Below, piece by piece: positions 15,314 to 24,888 of a DNA stretch of 64,000 nucleotides. This DNA comes from Streptomyces hilarionis. Lineage in GTDB: Bacteria; Actinomycetota; Actinomycetes; Streptomycetales; Streptomycetaceae. The stretch is taken from positions 1-64,000 of the forward strand of contig NZ_JAHHIT010000036.1 of assembly GCF_024539675.1 (NCBI RefSeq). Direction: 5' to 3'. Each line of letters opens with the position of its first letter. Within the stretch, counting starts at the first letter, position 1. The translations under genes and the position numbers were made by a program. Under the pieces are notes generated by a model. It worked only from the letters and a program-made list of their open reading frames with translations, made no database searches and was not told the DNA's origin.

Positions 15314-17968
15314 TCAGCCGTGGTACGCGGCCCGCATGATCGCCTGCATGTCGTCCAGCATCGGCATGCGGGGGTTGGCGGGCGCGCACTGGTCCTCGTA
15401 GGCGTTCAGGGCCTGGCGGGGGAGGGCGTCCAGGAAGGTCGGTTCGTCGATGCCGAGGGCCTGGAACGTCGGTTCGATGCCGACCGCGTCCCGCAGGCGT
15501 TCCACGGCCCGGGCGAGCGATTCCACGCCCTCGGCCGGGGAGGTGGCGGCCAGGCCGAGGGTGCGCGCGATGTCCTGGAAGCGTTCGGGGGCGCGGTAGC
15601 TCTCGTACTTGGGCCAGCTGGTCGGCTTGGCCGGGACGGCGCCGTTGTAGCGGATGACGTGCGGCAGCAGGATCGCGTTGGTGCGGCCGTGCGCGATGTG
15701 GAAGGTGGCGCCGAGGGTGTGCGACATGGCGTGGACGATGCCGAGGAAGGCGTTGCCGAAGGCCATGCCCGCGATGGTGCCGGCGTTGTGCATCTTCTCC
15801 CGTGCCTCGGGCGACCCGTCGCGGTCGTTGACGGCCGCCTCGAGATGGCCGAAGACCAGGCGGATCGCGTGCAGGGCGAGGCCGTCGGTGAAGTCGTTGG
15901 CGTACACGGAGACGTACGCCTCGATGGCGTGGGTGAGGGCGTCGAAGCCGCTGTCGGCGGCGAGCGCGGGCGGCAGGGCGGTGGTGAGCAGCGGGTCGAC
16001 GATGGCCACGCTGGGGGTGAGGGCGTAGTCGGCGAGCGGGTACTTCTTGCCGGTCGCCGGGTCGGAGATGACGGCGAACGGGGTGACTTCCGCGCCGGTG
16101 CCGGACGTGGTCGGCACGCACACGAGCCGGGCGAGCCTGCCGGGAGTCGGGAAGCGGAAGGCGCGCTTGCGGATGTCGGAGAACTTCTGCCGCATGTCCG
16201 TGAAGTCGATCTCGTTGCCCGAGGCGTGCTGCTCGTACAGCAGCCACATCACCTTGGCCGCGTCCATGGGGGAGCCGCCGCCGAGCGCGATGACGGTGTC
16301 GGGGCGGAAGTCGCCCATCAGGCGCGCTCCGTGCCGCACCGAGTCGATGCTGGGCTCGGGCTCCACGTCGTCGATGATCTGGAGGGTGACCGGCTCGGGG
16401 CGGCTCCGCAGGACGCGGCCGACCCGGTCGACGAAGCCGAGCCGGGTCATGGTGGCGTCGGTGACGACGGTGACGCGGTGGACGTCCGGCATGGCGGTCA
16501 GGTAGCGCAGGGCCTGCGGTTCGAAGTAGATCTTCGGAGGGACCTTGAACCACTGGAGGTTGTTGCGGCGGGTGGAGAGGCGCTTGACGTTCAGCAGCTG
16601 TGCGGCGGAGACGTTGTTCGACACCGAGGTGCTGCCCCAGGAGCCGCAGCCGAGCGTGAGCGAGGGCAGCAGGCTGTTGTAGACGCCGCCGATGGCGCCC
16701 TGCGAGGAGGGCGCGTTGACGATGATCCGCACGGTCTTCATGCGCATGCCGTACGCCTCCGCCAGCGCGGTGTCCTCGGTGTGGATGACGGCGCTGTGGC
16801 CCTGGCCGTGGAAGGCGACCATGTCGGCGGCCAGGTCGAAACCGTGGCGCTCGTCCCGGGCGCGGAGCACGGCCAGTACCGGGCACAGCTTCTCGCGGGT
16901 CAACGGCTCCTCCGGGCCCACGCGTTCGGCCTCGACGAGGATGACGGAGGTGTCCTGCGGCACGGCGAACCCCGCCTGCTCGGCGATCCACGCCGGGCTG
17001 CGGCCCACGGCCGCCGCGTTGACCTTCGGTTCGCAGCCGGCGCCCGAACCGCCGGAGGACGGGAAGAGGAACGACTCCAGCCGCGCCTTCTCCTGCGCGT
17101 CGGCGAGATACGCGTGCAGGGTGCGGAACTCGGCCACGGCCGCGTCGTAGATCTCGTCGTCCAGGATGACGGCCTGCTCGGAGGCGCAGATCATCCCGTT
17201 GTCGAACGACTTCGACAGCACCAGGTCGTTGACGGCCCGGCGCAGTTTCGCGCTGCGGTGCACGTAGGCGGGGACGTTGCCGGCGCCGACGCCCAGGGCG
17301 GGCTTCCCGGCCGAGTAGGCCGCCTTGACCATGGCGTTGCCGCCGGTGGCGAGGATCAGGGAGACGCCCGGGTGCCGCATCAGCATGCCGGTCGCCTCGA
17401 CGGACGGCTGCTCGATCCACTGCACGCACTGCTCCGGCGCTCCCGCCGCGACGGCCGCGTCCCGCACGACGCGGGCGGCCTCGGCGCTGCACCGCTGGGC
17501 GGAGGGATGGAAGGCGAACACCACGGGGTTGCGGGTCTTCAGAGCCGTCAGCGCCTTGAAGAGCGTGGTGGAGGTCGGGTTGGTCACCGGGGTGACCGCG
17601 GCCACCACGCCCACCGGCTCGGCGATCTCGACCATGTCCTCGATGTCGTCCCGGGCGATGACGCCGACCGTCTTCATCGGGCCCATGCTGTGCGTGACGT
17701 GCTCGCACGCGAACATGTTCTTGGCGGCCTTGTCCTCGAAGACCCCGCGTCCCGTCTCGTCGACCGCGAGACGGGCCAGCGCGGTGTGGTGGTCGAGGGC
17801 GGCGACCGACGCCTTCTTGACGATGTGGTCGATCTGCTCCTGCGTGAAGGACTCGTAGTCGGCGAGCGCCTTCAGACCGGCCGTGACCAGACGGTCCACG
17901 GCGACCGCGGTGTCCGACGGGACCTCCGCGGCGGCCGTGCCCTCGGTCCGTGCGTCGTTTCGGGCCAT
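15314..17968 (-). CDS. adhE: bifunctional acetaldehyde-CoA/alcohol dehydrogenase
   Basis: An 884-residue AdhE fusion. The N-terminal aldehyde dehydrogenase domain (about 20-440) reduces acetyl-CoA to acetaldehyde through catalytic Cys261 (SFDNGMICASEQ). The C-terminal iron-dependent alcohol dehydrogenase domain (about 460-880) makes ethanol; it shows the nucleotide loop GGGSPMDAAK and the metal-binding His region (THAIEAYVSVYAND; HAMSHTLGATFHIAHG). Full length matches E. coli AdhE (891). It consumes two NADH per acetyl-CoA, which fits the nearby pyruvate formate-lyase. GTG/ATG choice is clear: GAGGAGG precedes ATG 17968. Two box-like repeats lie upstream. Confidence 0.96.
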   Translation of the reverse strand: MARNDARTEGTAAAEVPSDTAVAVDRLVTAGLKALADYESFTQEQIDHIVKKASVAALDHHTALARLAVDETGRGVFEDKAAKNMFACEHVTHSMGPMKTVGVIARDDIEDMVEIAEPVGVVAAVTPVTNPTSTTLFKALTALKTRNPVVFAFHPSAQRCSAEAARVVRDAAVAAGAPEQCVQWIEQPSVEATGMLMRHPGVSLILATGGNAMVKAAYSAGKPALGVGAGNVPAYVHRSAKLRRAVNDLVLSKSFDNGMICASEQAVILDDEIYDAAVAEFRTLHAYLADAQEKARLESFLFPSSGGSGAGCEPKVNAAAVGRSPAWIAEQAGFAVPQDTSVILVEAERVGPEEPLTREKLCPVLAVLRARDERHGFDLAADMVAFHGQGHSAVIHTEDTALAEAYGMRMKTVRIIVNAPSSQGAIGGVYNSLLPSLTLGCGSWGSTSVSNNVSAAQLLNVKRLSTRRNNLQWFKVPPKIYFEPQALRYLTAMPDVHRVTVVTDATMTRLGFVDRVGRVLRSRPEPVTLQIIDDVEPEPSIDSVRHGARLMGDFRPDTVIALGGGSPMDAAKVMWLLYEQHASGNEIDFTDMRQKFSDIRKRAFRFPTPGRLARLVCVPTTSGTGAEVTPFAVISDPATGKKYPLADYALTPSVAIVDPLLTTALPPALAADSGFDALTHAIEAYVSVYANDFTDGLALHAIRLVFGHLEAAVNDRDGSPEAREKMHNAGTIAGMAFGNAFLGIVHAMSHTLGATFHIAHGRTNAILLPHVIRYNGAVPAKPTSWPKYESYRAPERFQDIARTLGLAATSPAEGVESLARAVERLRDAVGIEPTFQALGIDEPTFLDALPRQALNAYEDQCAPANPRMPMLDDMQAIMRAAYHG

Positions 17969-18106
17969 GGTGGTCTGCCTCCTCGGTCGGGGACCGCCGT
18001 GCGGCACGGCGGCACGGGGCGGGCGCGGCTCCGTCGCCGGACCGCTTCCCGCGTCCACTCTCACCGGCGGCCGGGGGCGGTCGCAGGCGCCGACAGGGCC
18101 TGTTCC

Positions 18107-18144
18107 GGGACCGTCCGGCCCGGGGCGCGGGGCCCATCGGCCCC
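18107..18144 (-). promoter_or_regulatory. two DosR/OsdR-like boxes upstream of adhE
   Basis: GGGACCGTCCGGCCC (18107-18121) and the near-palindrome GGGGCCCATCGGCCCC (18129-18144) lie 139-176 bp before the adhE start, just past the end of the CBS-BON gene. They match the GGG(A/C)C...G(G/T)CCC pattern less exactly than the boxes near gap and pflB. Confidence 0.45.
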
Positions 18145-18169
18145 TCAGCCCCTCGGCGCGGCGGTCCGC

Positions 18170-18829
18170 TCACCGCTCCCGGGCGCCCCAGACGCCGGTG
18201 TCGCCGGGCGCCGGCGGTGCGCAGTCGTCGACGTCGAACGCGAGGGCGTTCATCACCCCGACGACGCCTTCCAGCCGCCAGACCGCGTGGACGGCCTCGG
18301 GGACCTGGCTGCGCAGCCGCACACGGCCGCCGAGGGAGACCACGCCGTCGCGGACGGAGACGCGGACGCTGGCCGGGTCCAGCCCCAGCCGGCCGGCGAG
18401 GACCTCCTCGGCCACCTGGCGCGCGATGTCCTCGTCCGTCCGCAGGAACACCCGCAGCAGGTCCCGGCGGGTCGCGATGCCGATGAGCCGGTCCTCCTCG
18501 TCGATGACGGGGAGCCGCTCGACGCCGCGGCGTTCCATCAGCCGGGCCGCTTCGGGGACGGTCTGCTCCGGATGCACGGTGACCGCCGGGGTCGTCATCA
18601 GGTCGTGCGCGGTGACGGGGCCGGTCGGATCCTTTCCCGACCGGCCTGCCTGTGCGCGCACCAGGTCGGTGCCGGACAGGACACCGATCACCTTGTCGTC
18701 GTCGTCGACCACGGGCAGACCGTTGATGTGGTGGTGGTCGAGCAGCCGGACGAGGTCCTTGAAGGGCGTCGTACGCCGGGCCTGCACGACGTCGCTGGTC
18801 ATCACCTGACCGACGGTGTGGGATGTCAT
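18170..18829 (-). CDS. CBS-BON domain protein
   Basis: A 219-residue paralogue of the product of 3793-4470. Tandem CBS motifs fill residues 1-140 (MTSDVVQARRTTPFKDLVRLL; PAVTVHPEQTVPEAARLM, then VERLPVIDEEDRLIGI). A BON domain (about 145-205) includes 'VRVSVRDGVVSLGGRVRLRS'. It probably senses adenine nucleotides. It lies upstream of adhE on the same strand with a 200-bp gap that has its own box-like repeats, so adhE may be transcribed separately. Confidence 0.88.
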   Translation of the reverse strand: MTSHTVGQVMTSDVVQARRTTPFKDLVRLLDHHHINGLPVVDDDDKVIGVLSGTDLVRAQAGRSGKDPTGPVTAHDLMTTPAVTVHPEQTVPEAARLMERRGVERLPVIDEEDRLIGIATRRDLLRVFLRTDEDIARQVAEEVLAGRLGLDPASVRVSVRDGVVSLGGRVRLRSQVPEAVHAVWRLEGVVGVMNALAFDVDDCAPPAPGDTGVWGARER

Positions 18830-18871
18830 GGCGGGTCACTCCTCGACTCCTGCGGCGAGGCGACGGCGGGC

Positions 18872-18894
18872 AGCGGACCCGGGACGGGTCCGCT
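18872..18894 (-). terminator. hairpin between the HPF-like gene and the CBS gene
   Basis: A perfect 9-bp stem (AGCGGACCC and GGGTCCGCT) with loop GGGAC, 27 bp after the stop of the upstream minus-strand gene. It could be a terminator or, since it lies 43 bp before the next start, an operator. Confidence 0.45.
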
Positions 18895-18920
18895 CGCCAC
18901 GGGGCCGACGCGCCGCCTGC

Positions 18921-19295
18921 TCACTTCGGGCCCCCGCGCCACCAAGGCGGTACGGCCGTCCTGCGGGTCTCCCGCGCGCGGTGCGCGATGTGCTCCGCGC
19001 GCCCGCGCAGGCGGTCGTGGAGACGGTCGGCGAGTTCCCGGGCGCTCGCCTCGCGGGCGTGGACGACGACGAGGTCGCCGCCGACGCGGATCTCGGCGCC
19101 GGCCGACCAGGGCAGCCCGACATGGTGCGCCGCCGCTCTGACGACCCGCACCTCACCGCTGACGGGCGGGAATCCCGGCCGGGCCAGAGCGGCGCCGACC
19201 TTCTCCCGCAGGTACGCGAGCGACTCCTCGTCCACGTCACCGTCGGCACGCACCCGCACGGCGTCGGCGCGTGCGCCGATGTCCTCGGCAGTCAT
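18921..19295 (-). CDS. HPF/RaiA-like small protein
   Basis: A 124-residue protein whose first 100 residues resemble the hibernation-promoting-factor (S30AE) fold: 'VRVRADGDVDEESLAYLREKV' for the first strand and helix, then 'VSGEVRVVRAAA' and 'ADRLHDRLRGRAEHIAHRAR'. HPF proteins bind the 30S subunit and silence ribosomes in resting cells. The match is weak and divergent, so this is a tentative call. ATG 19295 has GGGAG 8 nt upstream. A box-like repeat lies at 19378-19391, and its neighbours are dormancy genes. Confidence 0.5.
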   Translation of the reverse strand: MTAEDIGARADAVRVRADGDVDEESLAYLREKVGAALARPGFPPVSGEVRVVRAAAHHVGLPWSAGAEIRVGGDLVVVHAREASARELADRLHDRLRGRAEHIAHRARETRRTAVPPWWRGGPK

Positions 19296-19377
19296 GGGTT
19301 CCACTCCCTGTGCTCGTCCCGTCGGCAGTGCCGTCCGGCTGACCTGCCGTCCTGCTGTCCGCTCCGCAGTGGCCTAA

Positions 19378-19391
19378 GGGCCGGGCGGCCC
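19378..19391 (-). promoter_or_regulatory. DosR/OsdR-like box (weak)
   Basis: GGGCCGGGCGGCCC, 83 bp before the HPF-like start codon. It keeps the GGGCC...GGCCC arms but is very GC-rich, so chance is possible. Confidence 0.35.
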
Positions 19392-19437
19392 GGGCCGTGT
19401 GACGGAGTCACAGGGCCGCGGCGGCGGCCCTCGCCCG

Positions 19438-22143
19438 TCACCTGCTGTCGCTTCCGCCGCCTTCGTCGGTCGCCTCCAGCGCGGCCCGTCCCGCCTCCAG
19501 GCGGGCGACCGGCACGCGGAACGGCGAGCAGGAGACGTAGTCCAGTCCCGCCGCGTGGAAGAAGTGCACGGACGCGGGGTCGCCGCCGTGCTCGCCGCAG
19601 ACGCCGATCTTCAGGTCGGGGCGCGCGGCCCGGCCCTCGTCGACCGCGATCCGCACCAGGCGTCCCACTCCGTCGCGGTCGAGGGTCTCGAACGGCGAGG
19701 CGCTGAAGATTCCCTTGTCGAGATAGGCGGAGAAGAACGCGGCCTCGACGTCGTCGCGGGAGAAGCCCCAGGTGGTCTGGGTGAGGTCGTTGGTGCCGAA
19801 GGAGAAGAACTCGGCCTCCTCGGCGATCCGGCCCGCCGTCAGCGCCGCCCTGGGCAGCTCGATCATGGTGCCGACGGGGCAGTGCACCGGGACGCCGGAC
19901 TCCTGGGAGACCTCGGCGAGCACCCGCTCCACCTCCGCGCGTTCGATGCGCAGTTCCTCGACGGCGCCGACCAGCGGCACCATGATCTCCGCCCGCGGCG
20001 AGCCCCCGGCCCGCGTGCGCCGGACGACGGCTTCGGCGACGGCCCGGACCTGCATGGCGACCAGCCCGGGCACGACCAGGCCGAGCCGGACGCCGCGCAG
20101 CCCCAGCATCGGGTTCTCCTCGTGCATGCGGTTGACGGCGTCGAGCAGCTCGGCGTCGTGCGCGGCGGGCTCGGCGCCCTGTGCCCGGGCGGCGGCGACG
20201 CGCACGGCGAGGTCGGTGCGGTCGGGGAGGAACTCGTGCAGGGGCGGGTCGATGAGCCGGATGGTGACCGGCAGGCCGTCCATCGCCTCCAGGATGCCGG
20301 TGAAGTCCTCGCGCTGGAGCGGAAGCAGCGCGCTCAGCGCGGCCTCCCGTTCGGTCTCGTCGCGAGCCAGGATCATCGCCTCGACCAGGGTGCGGCGCTC
20401 GCCGAGGAACATGTGCTCGGTACGGCACAGTCCGACGCCCTGCGCGCCGAACCGTCGGGCCCGGGCGGCGTCCTCGGGCGTGTCGGCATTGGCCCGCACC
20501 TCCAGCCGTCGCGCGGCGTCGGCCCGGGCCAGGAGGCGGGCGACCGCGGCGACCGCGCCGGTCGCGGCCCCGTCGGCGGAGCCGTCCTCGAGGAAGCGGA
20601 TGACCGCCGAGTCGGTGAGCGGCACCGTCCCGCTGTACACGGCTCCGGTGGAGCCGTCCACGGAGACGATCCTCCCCTCCTGGACGACGGTGCCGTCCGC
20701 GGCGGTGAAGCGGCGTTCCCCGATGTCGACGGCCAGCCCCTCGGCGCCGCACACGCAGACCTTGCCCATCCCCCGGGCGACCACGGCCGCGTGGCTGGTC
20801 TTGCCGCCGCGGCTGGTGAGGACGGCCTGGGCGGCGATCATGCCGGGCAGGTCGTCGGGGGTGGTCTCCTGGCGGACCAGGACCACCTTCTCGCCGGCCT
20901 TCGCGCGTCGCACCGCCTCCGCGGAGTCGAACACCGCCGCGCCGGCCGCGGCGCCGGGCGAGGCGGGCAGACCCCGGACGAGCGGCTCACCGGCGTGCGA
21001 GGTGTCGAACCGGGGGAACATCAACCGGGCCAGCTGCTCGCCGGACACCCGGGCGAGGGCCTCGTCCGGGGCGATGAGCCCTTCGTCCGCGAGTTGGGCG
21101 GCGATGGCGAAGGCGGCCTCGGCGGTGCGCTTGCCCACGCGCGTCTGGAGCATCCACAGGGTTCCGCGCTCGATGGTGAACTCGATGTCGCACAGGTCGC
21201 GGTAGTGCCGTTCCAGGGTCCGCAGGTGCGCGCTCAGCCGCGCGTGGGACTCGGGGTCCAGGCGCTCCAGTTCGGTCAGCGGCACCGTGTTGCGGATGCC
21301 GGCGACGACGTCCTCGCCCTGTGCGTCGGGCAGGTAGTCGCCGTACAGGCCGGGCCGGCCGGTGGCCGGGTCGCGGGTGAAGGCGACACCGCTGCCGGAG
21401 TCGGGGCCGAGGTTGCCGAACACCATGCGCTGCACGGTGACGGCCGTGCCCAGGTCGTCGGCGATGTGCTCACGCCGCCGGTACAGACGGGCGCGTTCAC
21501 CGTTCCAGGACTGGAACACCGCCAGCACCGACCGGCGCAGCTGCTCGGCGGGCGACTGCGGGAAGTACTCGCCGCTCTCGCGGTGGACGAGCTCCTTGAA
21601 CGTCTCGACCAGTTCGGCCAGGTCGTCAGCGGTCAGCCGCACGTCGTCCGGAACGCCGCGCGCCTCCTTCAGCTCGGCGAGGGCGCCCTCGAAGCACCCG
21701 GCGTCGACGCCCATCACCGTGCTGCCGAACATCTGCACGAGGCGGCGGTAGGAGTCCCAGGCGAAGCGCTCGTTGCCCGAAGCCTTGGCCAGACCGAGGA
21801 CGGAGTCGTCGTTGAGCCCGATGTCGAGGATCGTCTCCATCATGCCGGGCATGGAGAACCGGGCGCCGGAGCGCACGGACAGCAGGAGCGGGTCGTCGGC
21901 CTGCCCGAGCAGCCGGCCCGCGGCGCTCTCGACGGCCGACAGGTGCGCGGAGACCGCCGACCACAGGCCCGCCGGTTCACTGCCGGTGTCCAGATAGGCG
22001 CGGCACGCCTCGGTGGTGAGGGTGAAGCCCGGGGGCACGGGCAGGCCCAGCCGGGTCATCTCGGCGAGGTTGGCTCCCTTGCCGCCGAGCAGGGCGGCCA
22101 TGTCCCGGCGGCCCTCGGAGAAGTCGTACACGTACCGGCCCAT
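19438..22143 (-). CDS. ppdK: pyruvate, phosphate dikinase
   Basis: A 901-residue PPDK that interconverts pyruvate, ATP and phosphate with phosphoenolpyruvate, AMP and pyrophosphate. The N-terminal ATP-grasp domain (about 1-340) opens with YVYDFSEG and [21 protein letters not shown]. The central phosphohistidine domain carries [16 protein letters not shown], with catalytic His451 and regulatory Thr449. The C-terminal TIM barrel has the '[10 protein letters not shown]' active-site Cys. Length is normal. It lies divergent to pflB, suggesting pyruvate/PEP balance is reset together with pyruvate cleavage. No PPDK regulatory protein gene is seen nearby. Confidence 0.96.
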   Translation of the reverse strand: MGRYVYDFSEGRRDMAALLGGKGANLAEMTRLGLPVPPGFTLTTEACRAYLDTGSEPAGLWSAVSAHLSAVESAAGRLLGQADDPLLLSVRSGARFSMPGMMETILDIGLNDDSVLGLAKASGNERFAWDSYRRLVQMFGSTVMGVDAGCFEGALAELKEARGVPDDVRLTADDLAELVETFKELVHRESGEYFPQSPAEQLRRSVLAVFQSWNGERARLYRRREHIADDLGTAVTVQRMVFGNLGPDSGSGVAFTRDPATGRPGLYGDYLPDAQGEDVVAGIRNTVPLTELERLDPESHARLSAHLRTLERHYRDLCDIEFTIERGTLWMLQTRVGKRTAEAAFAIAAQLADEGLIAPDEALARVSGEQLARLMFPRFDTSHAGEPLVRGLPASPGAAAGAAVFDSAEAVRRAKAGEKVVLVRQETTPDDLPGMIAAQAVLTSRGGKTSHAAVVARGMGKVCVCGAEGLAVDIGERRFTAADGTVVQEGRIVSVDGSTGAVYSGTVPLTDSAVIRFLEDGSADGAATGAVAAVARLLARADAARRLEVRANADTPEDAARARRFGAQGVGLCRTEHMFLGERRTLVEAMILARDETEREAALSALLPLQREDFTGILEAMDGLPVTIRLIDPPLHEFLPDRTDLAVRVAAARAQGAEPAAHDAELLDAVNRMHEENPMLGLRGVRLGLVVPGLVAMQVRAVAEAVVRRTRAGGSPRAEIMVPLVGAVEELRIERAEVERVLAEVSQESGVPVHCPVGTMIELPRAALTAGRIAEEAEFFSFGTNDLTQTTWGFSRDDVEAAFFSAYLDKGIFSASPFETLDRDGVGRLVRIAVDEGRAARPDLKIGVCGEHGGDPASVHFFHAAGLDYVSCSPFRVPVARLEAGRAALEATDEGGGSDSR

Positions 22144-22629
22144 GACGCGCGCTCCTCAGCTGCGGGGATTCGTCCTTCCAGCGTGGGCGGCGCCCGCGCC
22201 ACCCGCGAGGTGCCGGGGGTCCTCCTCGGGAGGCCGACCGGCCCTGCGTCCGCACCGGTGGGGGCGATCCGCACGTGGCGAGGCCGCCGACGCGGCCGAG
22301 GGACGGACCCGTGCCCTGGCCCCGCACACGCTCCGCGGCGGCGTGCGCAGACGTCGACGGCCGTCGACGTCTGCCGGCTGTGCGGCCGTCCGGTCGGTTC
22401 CACACCGCGCCGCCGCCCGTTCCCGGCACAGGCGACAGACGACACGCGACAGGCGACAGGCGGCGGGCGGCCGCGGGCCGTGAAGCCGCCCCGTGGGGCG
22501 GCAGGGCCGAACGTCCCGTCCGGCCGGGGCCACCGGGGCCGCCGCGCTGCCCTGACCGGCACTCCTCGCCTCCCACGCGGGGGACGACGATCGGCAGTGA
22601 ACGGAGACGTCCCGACGAGAGGACCTGTG
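22144..22629. promoter_or_regulatory. ppdK-pflB divergent region with palindromes and a DosR/OsdR-like box
   Basis: No gene fills this 486-bp gap. It holds AGGCCGACCGGCCCT (22231-22245) near ppdK and a perfect 28-bp palindrome at 22347-22374 (half-site GCAGACGTCGACGG). It also holds a CGACAG/CGACAC-type short repeat (about 22431-22464), an 8-bp hairpin GCCGCCCC-GT-GGGGCGGC (22485-22502) and GGGCCGAACGTCCC at 22504-22517. That last site is identical to the boxes at 3643 and 10203 and lies 112 bp before pflB. Confidence 0.6.
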
Positions 22630-24888
22630 ATGACGGCGACGGTGACAGACGGCCCCCGGACCGCGGACGCCTGGCGGGGGTTCGCCGCAGGCGAGTGGTG
22701 CGAGCACGTCGACGTGCGGGACTTCGTCCAGGCCGCCTACACCCCCTACGAGGGCGACGGCTCCTTCCTGGCCGGGCCGACCGACCGCACCCGCGCGGTG
22801 TGGGCGAAGGTCAGCGCACTGTTCCCGGAGGAGCGCAGCCGGGGCGTCCTCGACGTGGACGCCGCCACCCCCTCCACGATCACCTCGCACGCGCCCGGCT
22901 ACATCGACCGGGACCGCGAGCTGATCGTCGGCCTTCAGACCGACGCCCCGCTGAAGCGGGCGATCATGCCCAACGGCGGCATCCGCATGGTGGAGAACAG
23001 CCTGAAGGCGTACGGCTACGAGCCCGACCCCTGGGTCACCAAGGTCTTCGGCACCTACCGCAAGACCCACAACGACGGGGTCTTCGACGCCTACACCCCC
23101 GCGATGCGCACCGCCCGCAAGGTCGGCATCATCACCGGCCTGCCCGACGCCTACGGCCGTGGCCGCATCATCGGCGACTACCGCCGGGTCGCCCTCTACG
23201 GCACCGACCGACTCCTGGAGGCCAAGCGCGCCGAACGCGCCCTCCTGGACGCCGAGCCGTCCACCGCGGACGTCATCCGCGACCGGGAGGAACTCGCCGA
23301 GCAGATCAAGGCGTTGGGGGAGCTGACGGAGATGGCCGCCGCCTACGGCTGCGACGTCTCCCGTCCCGCCGCCACCGCCCACGAGGCCGTGCAGTGGCTC
23401 TACCTCGGCTACCTGGCCGCGGTGAAGGAGCAGAACGGCGCCGCCATGTCGCTGGGCCGCACCTCCACCTTCCTCGACGTCTACCTCCAGCGCGATCTCG
23501 ACGAGGGCCTGATCGACGAGACGCGCGCCCAGGAGCTGATCGACGACTTTGTGATCAAGCTGCGGATCGTGCGGTTCCTGCGCACGCCCGAGTACGACGC
23601 CCTGTTCTCCGGCGACCCGACCTGGGTGACGGAGTCCATCGGCGGCATCGGCCTCGACGGCCGCACGCTGGTGACCCGCACCTCCTTCCGCTTCCTCCAG
23701 ACGCTGTACAACCTCGGCCCGGCCCCCGAGCCGAACCTGACCGTCCTGTGGTCGCCCCGGCTGCCCGCCGGATTCAAGGAGTTCTGCGCCCAGGTGTCGA
23801 TCGACACCAGCGCCGTCCAGTACGAGTCCGACGACCTGGTGCGCCCGCGCACCGGCGACGACACCGCCATCGCCTGCTGCGTCTCCGCCATGGCGGTGGG
23901 CCGGCAGATGCAGTTCTTCGGAGCCCGCGTCAACCTCGCCAAGGCCCTGCTCTACGCCGTCAACGGCGGCCGGGACGAGATGACCGGCGAGCAGGTCACG
24001 CCCGAGATGCCGGCGCTCATGGCCGAGTACCTCGACTACGAGGAGCTGTCCGCGGCGTACGACCGCGTCCTGGACTGGCTGGCCGGGACCTACGTCGACG
24101 CGCTCAACGTCATCCACTACATGCACGACAAGTACGCCTACGAGCGCCTCGAGATGGCTTTGCACGACCACCCCGTGCACCGCTTCATGGCCTGCGGCAT
24201 CGCCGGCCTGTCGGTCGCCGTGGACAGCCTCTCGGCCGTCAAGCACGCCAGGGTGAAGGTGTTCCGGGACGCGACGGGGCTGGCCGTGGACTTCGCGACC
24301 GAGGGGGAGTTCCCGGCCTACGGCAACAACGACGACCGTGCCGACGCCCTCGCCGTCGACCTGGTCGAGTCGTTCATGGCGAAGGTGCGCCGGCACCCCG
24401 CCCACCGGGACGCCGAGCACACCCAGTCCGTGCTGACCATCACCTCGAACGTGGTCTACGGCAAGCACACCGGCAACACCCCCGACGGCCGCCGCGCCGG
24501 ACAGCCCTTCGCGCCCGGCGCCAACCCGATGAACGGACGCGACCGGCACGGTGTCGTCGCCTCCGCGCTGTCGGTGGCGAAGCTGCCCTACGAGGCGGCC
24601 CGGGACGGGATCTCGCTGACGACGACGATCACCCCCGAGGGACTCGGTCACGCGCCCCAGGAGCGAGCCGGGCACCTGGTGGGCATCCTCGACGGCTACA
24701 TGGCGGCCGGTGGCTTCCACATGAACGTCAACGTCCTGGACCGGGCCACCCTGGAAGACGCCATGGAACACCCGGAGAAGTACCCGGAACTGACGATCCG
24801 GGTCTCCGGCTACGCCGTGAACTTCGTCCGCCTGACCCGCGAGCAGCAGCTCGACGTGATCAGCCGCACCTTCCACGGTTCGCTGTGA
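22630..24888 (+). CDS. pflB: formate C-acetyltransferase (pyruvate formate-lyase)
   Basis: A 752-residue glycyl-radical enzyme that converts pyruvate and CoA to acetyl-CoA and formate. The paired catalytic cysteines are Cys416-Cys417 ([11 protein letters not shown]) and the radical glycine is Gly727 in [15 protein letters not shown]. Both positions and the length match E. coli PflB (Cys418/419, Gly734; 760 residues), so it is a true PFL rather than a diol dehydratase or similar relative. Oxygen destroys the radical form, so the enzyme can work only in hypoxic cells. It overlaps the activase gene by 4 bp. Confidence 0.96.
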   Translation: MTATVTDGPRTADAWRGFAAGEWCEHVDVRDFVQAAYTPYEGDGSFLAGPTDRTRAVWAKVSALFPEERSRGVLDVDAATPSTITSHAPGYIDRDRELIVGLQTDAPLKRAIMPNGGIRMVENSLKAYGYEPDPWVTKVFGTYRKTHNDGVFDAYTPAMRTARKVGIITGLPDAYGRGRIIGDYRRVALYGTDRLLEAKRAERALLDAEPSTADVIRDREELAEQIKALGELTEMAAAYGCDVSRPAATAHEAVQWLYLGYLAAVKEQNGAAMSLGRTSTFLDVYLQRDLDEGLIDETRAQELIDDFVIKLRIVRFLRTPEYDALFSGDPTWVTESIGGIGLDGRTLVTRTSFRFLQTLYNLGPAPEPNLTVLWSPRLPAGFKEFCAQVSIDTSAVQYESDDLVRPRTGDDTAIACCVSAMAVGRQMQFFGARVNLAKALLYAVNGGRDEMTGEQVTPEMPALMAEYLDYEELSAAYDRVLDWLAGTYVDALNVIHYMHDKYAYERLEMALHDHPVHRFMACGIAGLSVAVDSLSAVKHARVKVFRDATGLAVDFATEGEFPAYGNNDDRADALAVDLVESFMAKVRRHPAHRDAEHTQSVLTITSNVVYGKHTGNTPDGRRAGQPFAPGANPMNGRDRHGVVASALSVAKLPYEAARDGISLTTTITPEGLGHAPQERAGHLVGILDGYMAAGGFHMNVNVLDRATLEDAMEHPEKYPELTIRVSGYAVNFVRLTREQQLDVISRTFHGSL

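Noticed and set aside
14967..18839. A 1290-residue open frame on the minus strand covering adhE and the CBS gene
   Set aside because: Composition is Arg/Pro/Gly-rich from GC bias and it lies in another frame over well-supported genes (adhE, CBS-BON).
19399..22629. A long plus-strand open frame running into pflB
   Set aside because: It reads through the complement of ppdK with low-complexity composition. The true pflB start is ATG 22630 with a ribosome-binding site and conserved N-terminus.
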